The notes under the pieces are model-generated. The model did no database searches and was not told the DNA's origin. It saw only the letters and a list, made by a program, of their open reading frames with translations. A stretch of 64,000 nt of DNA from Allium sativum (lineage: Eukaryota; Streptophyta; Magnoliopsida; Asparagales; Amaryllidaceae): assembly GCA_030737875.1 (NCBI GenBank), contig CM060923.1, forward strand, positions 34,340,501-34,404,500, written 5' to 3'. Made by a program: the position numbers and the translations under genes. This document shows positions 47,956-58,744 of the stretch, piece after piece; positions within the stretch are counted from its first letter, which is position 1, and each line of letters starts with the position of its first letter.

Positions 47956-50596
47956 TCGATTTCCTTTTAAAATGTATTTTATAAATCGTTTTAAATTCGT
48001 TTTCAAAACGATTTCAACTTCATATTCAATTTCAAATCAAAATTGAATATTCCGTATCATCGATATATAAATGATAGTATTTTCAAAACATTATATTTTG
48101 AAATCAATTCCTTTTCAGTATTCATTATATAAATGAATAAAATCGATATAAATATCGTTCACGTCAAAATGGCGTTAATCTAACCAACACGGCTTCATAT
48201 ATTTAAATATATTCGTGTCCATCCCAAATCGGACATCAAAATTTTATTTTGATCTTTGACTGAATATTATTTGAGAATATTCGTTATTTCAAAATATTCT
48301 TTATTTCTGAACTGGAATCAGACACAGCCAATTACCATAAAATGTTGATTATATGGATTTTATACAACATATGTATACTACAATAATCAAACACAGTCAA
48401 TCATTATCCAGAGTGCATTACACAACTGCATAAGCATTATATATAAATAATTAACGCTTAAAACAGTGTGTCAACCAAACGATCGACATACCACTAAACA
48501 ATTGGGATTAGTGTACGTCAAATATCATCCCAACGCCCGTGTGGGGTTTCAATCAACAAACACACATTTTTATTTGTGCAGTTGGACGATGTGTAAAATT
48601 TATCGTCCCAACCAATATCAGCCAAATGGGTGTACATAGACAAATCGTTCAATTTGCAAATGAATATTTTGTTTTATTCACATATACGTTAAAAATTATA
48701 TTTTTACCAATAAAATATTTTATTTCAACTGATGAATATTTTACATTCCATTCCACATCACAATCAATCACAACAACACAATACAATCAAACAAACAAGT
48801 CATCCATGGTCTGTGGACGATGGTGAGCAGTTCATATATGTAGTTATAAAATAAATAACTGTATAAAGAAAATTATAGTGAGGAGTTCTCACCTTTGGGA
48901 TCCACTCCTCCATTCTCTATTTCTGAACAGTTCGGATTTCGTTTTGGTTTCTGTCGATACCATCGCTATCTTTTTCCCGCTGTTCATAATAAAATTCAAA
49001 TTTTTAATATGATGTTTGTATTAAAAAAATCACGTTTTTATATCGCTACTTCCTATGTAAATATCATAATTTTATAACGATGTTTATAAAAATTTATATT
49101 TTTACAACGCTACTTTCCATATAAAAATCATATTTTTATTATCTCTCTAATATAAAAATCATATTTTTATTATCTCTATAATATAAAAATCATATGTTTA
49201 TTATCGTTACTTCATAGTAAAAACAATCCTTTTCTAGTTTTAAAATAAATCCTTTCCTATATTAAACAATGCCATAATATATAAATGATTTTTGTTTGTA
49301 TCCTTTGAAAACTAATTACTTTAAATAATAAAAAGGAAACTTACAGTGTTTTGGAGGTTTGAGGAGAGATAGGGGCGTGTGGAGGTCGGGGAGGCGGAGC
49401 CTGGTGGCGCTGGCCAGTGATGCGGGACAGGGGGTGGATCGACTGCGCGGATGTAGAGGGGGGGAACGGAGGCACGGTGGGTTTTCTTAGTGGCCTAGGG
49501 CTTTGGGGACGTCGAACAGGGACTGGAGAGGCTCGGCGGCGCGGGGCGCACGCAGTGGCGGCGCTTCGACGGCGGTGAGGTCGGCTAAAAGGGCGACGGT
49601 TTCAGATTGCAGGGGGGTTTTATTTTCTTTTTTTATTTTATTTTATTCAATCTAACGAGAGAGAAAGGAAGTGTTGGGGGGGGGTTTACTAAGTTATATA
49701 ATAATTTATTATAATTTTTCTCCGTTTGATTTCAAAAAGTAAGTTCTTATTTTGAACTCCAATTCGAGCCCAACGACAGTCACCCTAGCTAATTACCCCC
49801 ATTCCGAACACAATTGGACATGTATCATAAGATGATTCGATCGTTTCGATCAGTTTCCGTCGAAATCAAAATATAAATCTATATATTGAATTTGAACGCA
49901 CATTTTAATTTACCGGGGCCACTGACCCCAAAAATTCCCAAAAAATAAATCTAGCTATGTTTTGACGATACGTTCCTAACAAAACTAATTTCGTCAAATT
50001 TGGAGACCGTTTGAAAAATGGCCATTTTCTGGTCGATCCAAATTGACTGAAACTGTTCAAACACGTTTTCTTTTGTCACGCTCACATATTGGTTCAGAAA
50101 ATTATGAATTTTGGAATCTAGTAATAACTTGACATCTCGGATCCAACAAAAGTAGTTTCGTCGAAAACGGAGGTCGGTTGCAAAATGGCTATTTTTAAGG
50201 GCTATATTTCCATAGCGACTATTCTGAATTTTCAACTGGCCATAACTTTTTATTCCCGCTATGAAATTTCAATTTTTCGGATTCTTTGGAAAGATATTTT
50301 CAAATAGATTCTAATATTTTTGGTTTCGCTAAAATCCGGTTTATTTTGAATCCTGTACATTCATTTGAAATTTGAAATCGAAATTTCAAACTACCGCGCC
50401 ATTTTCAATTCCTTTTATAATTTAAAATAAATATTTATATTCTAATGTCGATTCAAATAAATATATACGTTCTAATTCTATTCAAAATAAATTTCTTGTC
50501 GTTATTATTTAAAATAAATCATTTTAAATATTCACAATTCATTAAAATTTCCAAAATAAAAATTTTAAATTGGTTCTGATTTTCCGGGTTGTTACA
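44903..50596 (-). mobile_element. Tekay-type Ty3 element, 5' LTR, inner end truncated (5.7 kb)
   Basis: Direct repeat of 38978-44678. In a 245-bp sample (39421 and 45345 onward) I count 11 differences. It ends GGGTTGTTACA at 50596. Compared with the other LTR it lacks the last about 211 bp on the gag side, so one deletion removed this LTR end and nearly all of the internal region. It keeps the AT tract (47907-47945) and the GC-rich island (about 49370-49620). Confidence 0.85.
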
Positions 50597-50805
50597 CTGC
50601 TTTTCTTGAAATTGGATTTGTTTCTCCACTTTCTTGTTGTCCTTTATGTTGCATGTGTGAAGAGAAATTTAAATGAAATGTGCTCTATTCTATCACCATT
50701 GATATAATTTACTTGAATCTGAGTCTCACAAGTTGCATTATCTTCATAAATAATAGTTTACTACATCAAAAGATGTTTGATAATTCTCGACCAAAATGTT
50801 GCCTC
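50597..50805 (-). pseudogene. Copia RNase H fragment (second copy, part of repeat X)
   Basis: Same minus-strand text as 37647-37855 (NATC, NYINGD, HI-SEF-FTH region), cut at the Tekay LTR end. Confidence 0.75.
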
Positions 50806-50810
50806 GTCAA

Positions 50811-52124
50811 TGTTAGAATCTGATCAAGAGAGAGGAGAGAGATTAAATGGTAAAACATAAAAGGCTATATTATTATTGCTTTATTGATTGGTTTTACAAA
50901 AGATACTTTCTTACATTGCCAATCCTTGCCTTTATTTATACATAGTTTCTCCTTATCTAAAAGAACATTCTAGATCAGCATATTCTACAGTATATTTTGG
51001 TCTATTATAATAAATAATTCTATACCAAATATAAACCTAAATCAATACAATTAAATAAAGGCAACATATCCTCTAACATATTCTCTAACATTAAATAAAG
51101 GCACCATATTCTATAACATCCCCCCTCAAACTCACGATGCGAAAAATCATGAGTTTGCCATATAGAAGCTGCAAACTGAAGAGTAGCAAGATCGAGCAAT
51201 CATTTCAATATTGTTAGAGGGTAACACCAACCACCAAGCATCAAACATTCAACTACAGCCCCAAACAACTCAACAACTCCAATCTGAAACTCCAAAACAA
51301 CTCAACTATCTTTAATCTGATCGGTAAGCAAAAGATCTCAGCGGCCAAATGACAAAACTGGTTCTGAATGTGTTTGTATGTTTGCATCCCCAAACATACA
51401 AAGAAAAAAAACCAAAAATGGGATGAGTTTGCATAAGTTTGCATTCCCCAAACATAACAAACGAAAACAAAATGAAATCAATAAGGATGAATCAGCATAT
51501 GTTTGCATCCTCCAAACATACCTTACAATACAATCCCAACAATCATGTATTACAATCACCACCAACAAGTAACATATCTCAAAACTAACAAAGAAGAAAC
51601 GACAGGATACAGTATAAACAGTAAGAGAAAAATAAAAGATAACAGATCTGCAAATAAATGATAACTTTATTTGTATGCAAATAAAAATCCGTGACAGCAA
51701 GCGAACTAATTAAGGAGGCGGTGGAAAATCGGACGAAATCCTTTTTACCTAGTTAACAACAATCCTCTCTCTACCTCTCTGTATAACCAAGCTCTGATAC
51801 CATGTTAGAATTTGATCAAGAGAGGAGAGAGAGAGATTAAACGGTAAAACGTAAATGATTACATTGTTATTGCTTTATTGATTGATTTTACAAAAGATAT
51901 TTTCCTACATTGTCAATCCTTGCCTCTGTTTATACATAGTTTGTCCTTATCTAATAGAACATTCTTGATCAACATATTATAGAGTATATTTGGGTCTATT
52001 ATAATAATAATTCTATACCAAATATAAACACAAATCAATACAATTAAATAAAGGAAACATATCTTCTAGCATATTCTCTAACATTAAATAAAGGAAACAT
52101 ATCTTCTAGGCATATTCTCTAACA
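50811..52124 (-). mobile_element. TRIM retrotransposon, complete (1314 bp)
   Basis: Two LTRs (50811-51118, 308 bp; 51803-52124, about 322 bp; TGTTAGA...TAACA) flank 684 bp of non-coding internal DNA. The target duplication is GTCAA (50806-50810 and 52125-52129). Next to the 5' LTR on the minus strand is TGGTATCAGAGCTTGG (51787-51802), complementary to the 3' end of initiator tRNA-Met. The polypurine tract GTTTGAGGGGGGA abuts the 3' LTR, with a stem hairpin at 51127-51157. The two LTRs differ more than the X repeats do, so the TRIM is older than the Tekay insertion. Confidence 0.92.
51376..51520. repeat. Three homologous hairpins about 61 bp apart in the TRIM
   Basis: GTATGTTTG-catccc-CAAACATAC at 51376-51399, gtttg-cattcc-ccaaac around 51437-51453, and TATGTTTG-...-CAAACATA at 51498-51520. 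The loops share catcc/cattcc. The same three are in copy 1 (about 38405-38560). Confidence 0.85.
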
Positions 52125-52129
52125 GTCAA

Positions 52130-53200
52130 AACCTTACTAAAAAAACCCGATGGGAAAAATCTTAGTGAAGAAAAAAGAGTACAATATGAAATGTCATATT
52201 TACCACATACGTCCAAAGTAGTAAGATACTTCTGGATCAATGTAATGTCTAGTTAAAACCTTAATAAGAAAAATCCAATGGGAAAAATTTTAAATAAGGA
52301 AAAAGAGTACATTATAACTTATTTTCATATGTTACTGCTTGGGTTGATACTTCTGGATCAAGTACATTTTCATCTTCTCCTTTTGGACGGTAAGGTTTTT
52401 TTAGTATCTAGTGATCTGACAACCATAGGAATACTTAAGTGGATATGCTTTATCCATTTGAAAACACTTCAGGGTTTTCTCAATGTAATTTGATTAATGG
52501 GTCAGTATGCCATTTGTATTATGCTCGATCTGTAGATCAAGATAGTATTTAATTTTGCCAAGGTCTTTCATTTCAAATTTCCGCTTCAAATAATCCATTG
52601 TTTCATCAATCTCTTCTGGATCCCCAATCAAATTCATATCATCAACATATACCGTCAAAATAACAAATCCTTTTATCGATTTCTTTATAAAGACACATGG
52701 ACAAACGAGTTTGTTTTTGTATCCAACTTTTATTAAATATTCACTAAGATCTTTGTACCATATTCTTCTGAATAGTTTCAAACCATATAGTGATCGTCTC
52801 AGTTTTGATGAGCACATAGATTTTCATTTTGCTTTAGGCAACTTATATCCGTTTGGGATTCTCATGTAAATATCGGTATCCAATTCACCGTATAGAAAGT
52901 TGTTACAACATCCGTTAAGCTTATATCACGCTTTTAAGGAACTACAAGGCTTATCAAATATCAAAATTATATGACATCCATAATAGCAGAGCATGTTTCT
53001 TTAAAGCGAAAACCTGGTCTCTGCAAGAAAACTTGTGCAACAAGTCATGCCTTGTATCTCACAACTTCATTTATCATTTCGATTTCATATTTAAAAATAC
53101 ATGAATTATCAAGATTTTCATCACAACAATACTTAAAAGAATGTTGTAATCTACATTTCTTGCTCTTTGCATTTTTTATCACTACCAGAGTTATTTAAAT
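52130..53200 (-). pseudogene. Copia reverse transcriptase fragment
   Basis: On the minus strand from about 53200: VVRYKA, LVAQVFLQRPGF, then several stops, then GELDTDIYMRIPNGYKLP, a stop, and from 52817 LRRSLYGLK, CPCVFIKKSIKGF and the catalytic YVDD, to MKDLGKIKYYLDLQIEH, where the frame ends at 52494. Below 52490 the text continues in shifted frames and then gives way to Copia tail-like repeats (cttactaa...cccgatggg). Multiple stops and deletions make it non-functional. It belongs to the same element as the RNase H pieces. Confidence 0.85.
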
Positions 53201-54456
53201 TCTTTCGTAATTTGTATACTTTGATCGTTTATACGTTCAGGGTATTGTAAACGTTTTAAACACTTTCACTACTTTTATCAGTTCAATTATCTTTGAAATC
53301 ACAATGCTTATGGCACATAACATGTTGTTGACATTGTATGGTGCTTTAGTAACTTTAGTGTGCTTTTATGATTTTATACATTTCTAATTTTATCTTATGG
53401 ACTACATGTCCATATCTTATAGACTATAGGTCCATATATATTATTTTGGAGAATTTCATGATGGCCAATCATGTTTCTCTCTAATAAGAGATTTTTAATC
53501 TATTTATAAATATAAGCGCTTTATTATTTATTAATTTATCATCGATGATTATTTCTTGTCGGTTCTATACATGATTTACTGAGATCTCAAAACTTACCAG
53601 CTTTATGTACCTAAACCACTTCTAGGGTTATTTGATAATCATGTCATGGGTTTCTTTCAAAGCACCCTTAAGTGTTTCTTCAAGAACAATCACCTCCATT
53701 ATTTGACATCTTTATGAGTTACTCCCAAAATATTTTGAAATGACTTTTATACCACATTTTCAGTTGTGGTTTACACCTTTTGATCCTTTAGGGATTCAAA
53801 TCTATATTGGAGAAAGTTTACTAGAGATATAATTGATAATTTATGCAAGTTACTTAATACTTTGCATAATTTTATATGCTAGCAAATATTTAACATCAAT
53901 GATCAACATGAACTTATATCCCTTTATCCTCCCCCTCATTGTTGACAAACATTGTCACATTAAGTAACAAACTTTCTTCGTATTCTCATTTTCGATCCAT
54001 TATCACATTATTGCTAGCAAATACATTATATGTATTTCAATTATAGGAGGATAATGCTCTTATTAGTTGATAAGATGCATTTGTATTGTATTGTTTATTC
54101 CCTTTCATTAATCTAGTAACTTGGAGGGATTTTCTAATTATATAGATCATTTGAATATGCACATGAATTCATGTCATTAAATATTGATGTCAATCGACTT
54201 CAGGTCATTTAATATATGCATAATTTATAATATGAGCTCATAACAACTTCAGGTTATTAATTAAATATTTGCATATATGTGTACATACATGCGTCCAAGT
54301 ATTACATATATAGTTGATTTGCATATTCTTTCTCATTCGAGTTATCGATTTTAGAGCAAATTGTTTATAAGGTTCCAATCATTAATTTTTGCTTATCAAG
54401 CAATGTCAATGCGAATCTTAAAGATCGTATCATAATGTCCAAAACATCTGGTTTGA

Positions 54457-54672
54457 AACTGTATTGAACTTCTAGTTCAAATAATATATATAAACAACTT
54501 CAAGTTGTTAAACTATATTGAACTTATGGTTCAAATAAAATATATAAACAACTTCAAGTTGTTAAACTGTATTGAACTTCTAGTTCAAATAAAATATATA
54601 AACAACTTCAAGTTGCCAAACTGTATTGAACTTCTGGTTCAAATAAAATATATAAACAACTTCAAGTTGTTA
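54457..54672. repeat. 54-bp tandem repeat, 4 units
   Basis: Units of 54 bp, each with two small palindromes (gaacttctagttc and caacttcaagttg). The 54-bp length keeps one frame open (NCIELLVQIKYINNFKL repeated), but I regard that as incidental. Confidence 0.9.
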
Positions 54673-54889
54673 AAATTCATTCTTCAATACAATATGTAAA
54701 TGTAAATATATAAGCAAGGTACAACTTATTTTGAATTTTTTTAAATCTTTGGATGCATCGTTGCCCCATGTAATGTAACTTCTTTATGAAGTGCAATGTT
54801 ATTATTTCACATAGTTTCAATAAAGCTTCAGGCTTTTTAATTATGAATTATTTCAAATTCATCGCTCCAAGAACTTTAAGTTCCATAAG

Positions 54890-54915
54890 GCATATATATA
54901 TATACACATATATAC

Positions 54916-54976
<61 letters not shown>

Positions 54977-54985
54977 CGCATGTGC
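54890..54985. repeat. (TA)n(GT)n compound microsatellite
   Basis: TA steps followed by about 17 GT steps and a cg/gc-rich end. Confidence 0.9.
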
Positions 54986-55788
54986 ATGTGCATGTGTATG
55001 TGTATATCAAGCTTATTAATTTATGATGAATTTCAGGTTTTCAATCTTTTTGCGTACTTCTAATTTAAAAGTATTTACATTCTTTAACTTGAATGGTTTA
55101 AAAATTTACAAAGTTGTACATAAAATTCACAACTATAAACAAAAATAGCTACATGTCTCAAATTCAAATTTTCTTTTCCTGATAAGGAAATTAAATCAAA
55201 AAAAAAATATTGTCATATTATTTCAAAGAAAAGGAAATGTTTTTATTTTTAAAAAACAACATTTTTTTAAGAAAATAGACAAAAGAATTGTTTTTTTTAA
55301 AACAAACAAAAAAATATTTATTTTATTCACTTCAACCATGCTAGATCAAGATCTATGTTTGATCTAAATCTTATACGATCTTCGAGATGCGTATTTTCTC
55401 TATGAAGTTTTTCTAAGGAATAATAAAATATTTCTTCTGGAAATATGATATGTTCTAAAATTACTATAAAATTTCAGTTTTACTATAATTTGCATATTAT
55501 TATATATTTTAAATTGAAGCAATTTCTCTAGAAAGTGCTTTTTTCACATATGAGAGTCATTTTACTATTTTTCTTCAAGAAAACAGTATTTATTATAGAT
55601 GAAATGATCTCTTCCAATAATAAATTTCTTCAAGAAATTATGTGTAGCATAAAATTGGAAAATAAGGCTTTTGCCTTTTGTAGAAACTTTTCTTTTCATT
55701 GATTTTTCAAATCCTTTCCTATCATAGGTCATTTGCTAAAGCAAATATTAAATGCAATTATACGCTTTTATGCTTTATTTCATGTTTC

Positions 55789-55975
55789 TCGTTTGCATAT
55801 GAACTTTAGGCTCCTTATTTGCATATAAACTTCAGGTTCTTCGTTTGCATATGGACTTCAGGTTCCTCATTTGAAATAATTTGTATATGAACTTCATGTC
55901 ATATGAATTTCCAGTCGTTTGCATATGAACTTCAGGTCGTTTGCATATGAACTTCAGGTTCCTCATTTGAAAGAT
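55789..55975. repeat. Short tandem array with gcatatgaacttcaggtt
   Basis: About six diverged units of roughly 25-35 bp, with core catatgaacttcaggttc. It shares the aacttcaggtt palindrome with the 54-bp array. Confidence 0.75.
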
Positions 55976-56160
55976 TTTGTTTACGTCATGAGTTTTCAAT
56001 TTCACTTCCAGTGATAAAATCAACATTGTATTGAGTTTAAATGTTACTAATTATATTTTATACACATAATTCTGTTGGGTATGCATAATTTTTTTCTCAA
56101 GTGATATTCTATATTCAGTGTTTCCAAAAGAATTACATATGAAAAGTAATTATAGATTGA

Positions 56161-57215
56161 TGTTAATCCCTAAAAAACCATACACACATTGGGCAAAGTG
56201 GTGCAAGGCGGATCCTACTAGCGTCGGCCGTACATAACACAGCCACACTAAGCAGGATCTAAATATCAGACCCAAGGCAGGACAAGTCTACCAGTACGAC
56301 CAGGCCATAAGAAGTGCGACTCAATAAAGATGAAGGCTGCACATCCAAAGAACCGCTCGGGCACTAAAATAAGACAGGTCACCCGTTTTGCACGAGCAAG
56401 AGCAGCCTCGTAGTATAGCCGTAAAGCCAAGCGACACCATGAAAAGGCAACAAGAGGATGAGCGTCCTTGGTTCAAGAAGGGCGATCGCGCAAGGAACAA
56501 AGGAGGATCGATCTCGGCTCCACACTCCGCTCTTATGAAATCTCCCAAAGCATCCGCGCCCGCACTTAAGGACCCGCTCAGCTATTCAAGACACTCAGCA
56601 AGTCGTCCGCACATAACACCGAATGCGACCACAGACAACTGGCTACAGTTGTCCGGTGGCATAGTCGTAATTAGCAGAATGAATGACCCACAGCCTAAAT
56701 AAATAGATTCCAGATCATTCACCAAGAGGAGTTCACCTATAAATACATGATGGCTACCCACGTTTAAGGGGGGCTTTTTGGAAAAACCACGAAGTGCTGC
56801 TAAACTTCAAACTCAACCACAGATCTGGCCATGGCGTCAAGTACCATTTTAGAGTGAAGGCCTCTTCTCTCTCAATTATTCATCCATCCTTCTTCTCCTC
56901 AAACTCTATTTTTCTCCTGTATAATTCTCTAGATCAAAACATATAAACGAGGGTATATTGAGTAGATATAGTAGAGATGTATGAGGTCAGAGAATTGATG
57001 CACTTTGTAATTCTCATTATAAGACAAGAAACCGCCTTCATAGTGGACGTAGGCCTCGTTAACGGCTGAACCACTCTAAATCTCGTCTCAACTTTACTTT
57101 TTCTCGCTTTTTTTTATTTTTTATTGCTAATTAGACACGGTTCCATTTATTTCTTACCGAATTGGTGAAGTACAGTTTAATACCTTGGGTGTTTAGACCA
57201 TTTTTGGTGTAAACA
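56161..57215 (+). mobile_element. Tat-type Ty3 element, 5' LTR (1055 bp)
   Basis: Begins TGTTAATCCC and ends TTGGTGTAAACA. A TATA box lies at 56738-56745 and the U5 stem AGTGG...CCACT at 57042-57075. The left flank is ATTGA; the matching right flank is outside the window because the element is cut. Confidence 0.85.
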
Positions 57216-57218
57216 TTT

Positions 57219-57236
57219 TGGCGCCCACCATGGGGC
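57219..57236 (+). other. Primer-binding site of the Tat-type element
   Basis: TGGCGCCCACCATGGGGC, 3 bases after the LTR. This is the usual context after LTRs of plant Tat-like Ty3 elements. I do not name the tRNA with certainty. Confidence 0.75.
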
Positions 57237-57301
57237 AGTGTTTTGCCTTTTTTCCATTTCAGATTTAATAAGATTTTCTGAGAGACACCGTGCTTACAAC
57301 C

Positions 57302-58744
57302 ATGAGCATGCTAAGGAGAACCGCCAATGAAACCAACAACCCCAGCAACGGCATCAACACCGTCATGCCACTAGATGGCGACTCCGATGAAGGGGAGCCA
57401 CCGGAAATCAAAGAGATTGTAACCAGGGAAAAGTTGGAGGAAGCGGTGACAGGATTAACGAGTCAGATAACTATCGCAAGCAACACGATGATGAAGAAGC
57501 TCGAGTCGATACTCGCTATCCAAGACGCTACCGCAAAATCCACTCTAAGCGCCACTTGTTCCTCGCTGACTTGGACGAATCATGGATCAGAATCAGAATT
57601 CCCCGCTTCACACTCAAGACAGCTGGACTCCATTCCAAGAGTTGCGCGTCGCACCAATCCGAGCTACGAAGGGGGCAAAGCACCTGCGAACGATTACTTT
57701 GATGATGCAATCGCGGAGCGGGAAGACAGTCCTGCTGCCAATCAAGATGTCCCTGCCGGAAGGATGCCCAGATTCCTTATCCCCAGTCCACGAAGGCGCA
57801 TCTAGATCGAGGATTGATGGTGAAAAAGATGGTCAACTCATGGATCCGACCAACAAGCGAGAGTACATCTCAAGAATGGTGCAAGCAATTGTGAAAGAAA
57901 GCCTGAGGAGGAGGGATGACCAGAAAGAATGGGAATCTTTCCTAGCTAAAACACCACTCACCGAGAGGATTAAGAAAACTATATACCGACGAAGGTTCGA
58001 ACCTCCATTGTTGCAGCCTTACAACGGGACAACTGACCCCAATATATTTCTGTGTAAATATGACCAGTACATGAATGGAGCATGCGCTACTAACGAAATA
58101 AAATGCCTATATTTTCCAACTTACTTAGAAGGTGTGGCTTATCTTTGGTTCACAAAGCTGTCACCGCGGTCTGTGGACAATTTTGTGACGTTGGCTAGGC
58201 TATTCAATGAGCAGTTCAGATCCCAGGCGTTAGAAGCTCAGGATGCTACGAAGCTAAACAGACCACAACAAAGACCAGGATAGCCCATCAGAGTTTTTCT
58301 CACTCGCTTTGATGTTGCATTGGCTAAAGTCAAGGATCTCGAACCTAACATGATCTTAATGGCTCTCAAAAAGGGCATATGTAGGAAAACCAAGTTAGGA
58401 CGATGGATCAAGAAAAAGAAACCAAGTACACTCGAACGGTTACTTAGCAAAGCCGAAAAATATGCAAGTACTGAAGAGAGAAACGCACATGCAGAGAAGA
58501 ATGGAAAGGTCCAAGGCAACTTGGATAATAAAAAAAGGAGCAGCGAAGAAGAAGACGGTCGAGCAAGGAAGAAGCTACGCTTTTTCAAGAACTCTGAATT
58601 ACCCCCCTTAACGATTCCGTGGGAAATATATTCATCGCAACTAGAGGCACCGAAAGATATCCGGTCTTGAAACAAAGACCCATCAGAAATGCCGCCATGA
58701 AGTCAGGAAAAATTTGTTGTTTCCACAAACAGCTGGAGCACGAT
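57302..58744 (+). pseudogene. Tat-type Ty3 gag, broken
   Basis: Starts ATG at 57302 (MSMLRRTANE). The first frame runs to 57805, but the conserved capsid part lies in another frame (to 58283): REYISRMVQAIV, then FEPPLLQPYNGTTDPN, YDQYMNG, CLYFPTYLEGVAYLWF and FVTLARLFNEQF, the Retrotrans_gag pattern. So there is a frameshift before about 57800. An in-frame TAG at 58281-58283 precedes VFLTRFDVALAKVKDLEP, and a TGA at 58668-58670 follows. The last readable text, CCFHKQLEHD, is cut at 58744 by the Tekay LTR. Confidence 0.88.

Larger units (their letters stand above)
50597..51718. repeat. 1.1-kb direct repeat X, copy 2
   Basis: Starts at the base after the Tekay LTR end and matches 37647-38760 to aattaaggagg. 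After 51718 the TRIM continues uninterrupted, showing what followed X before the Tekay insertion. Confidence 0.9.
53201..56160. other. Unassigned AT-rich region with short palindrome arrays
   Basis: No coding or element ends recognised. The word (g)aacttc(a/t)(g/a)gtt(c) recurs throughout and forms two local arrays (listed). It could be the remnant of the Copia upstream half, or separate satellite-like DNA. Confidence 0.5.

Noticed and set aside
51338..51700. 120-codon frame inside the TRIM (and its partner at 38353-38742)
   Set aside because: It is produced by the hairpin repeats, differs in frame ends between copies and has no domain. TRIMs are non-coding.
54505..54699. Repeat protein frame in the 54-bp array
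   Set aside because: The frame is open only because the unit length is divisible by three. It is short, AT-rich and has no supporting context.
54457..55975. CRISPR-like array (regular short palindromic repeats)
   Set aside because: Units are contiguous without unique spacers, and the genome is a plant nuclear genome.
56388..56702. 104-codon frame in the Tat-type LTR
   Set aside because: It lies in the U3 part of the LTR, has no family features, and is followed by the LTR's own TATA box.
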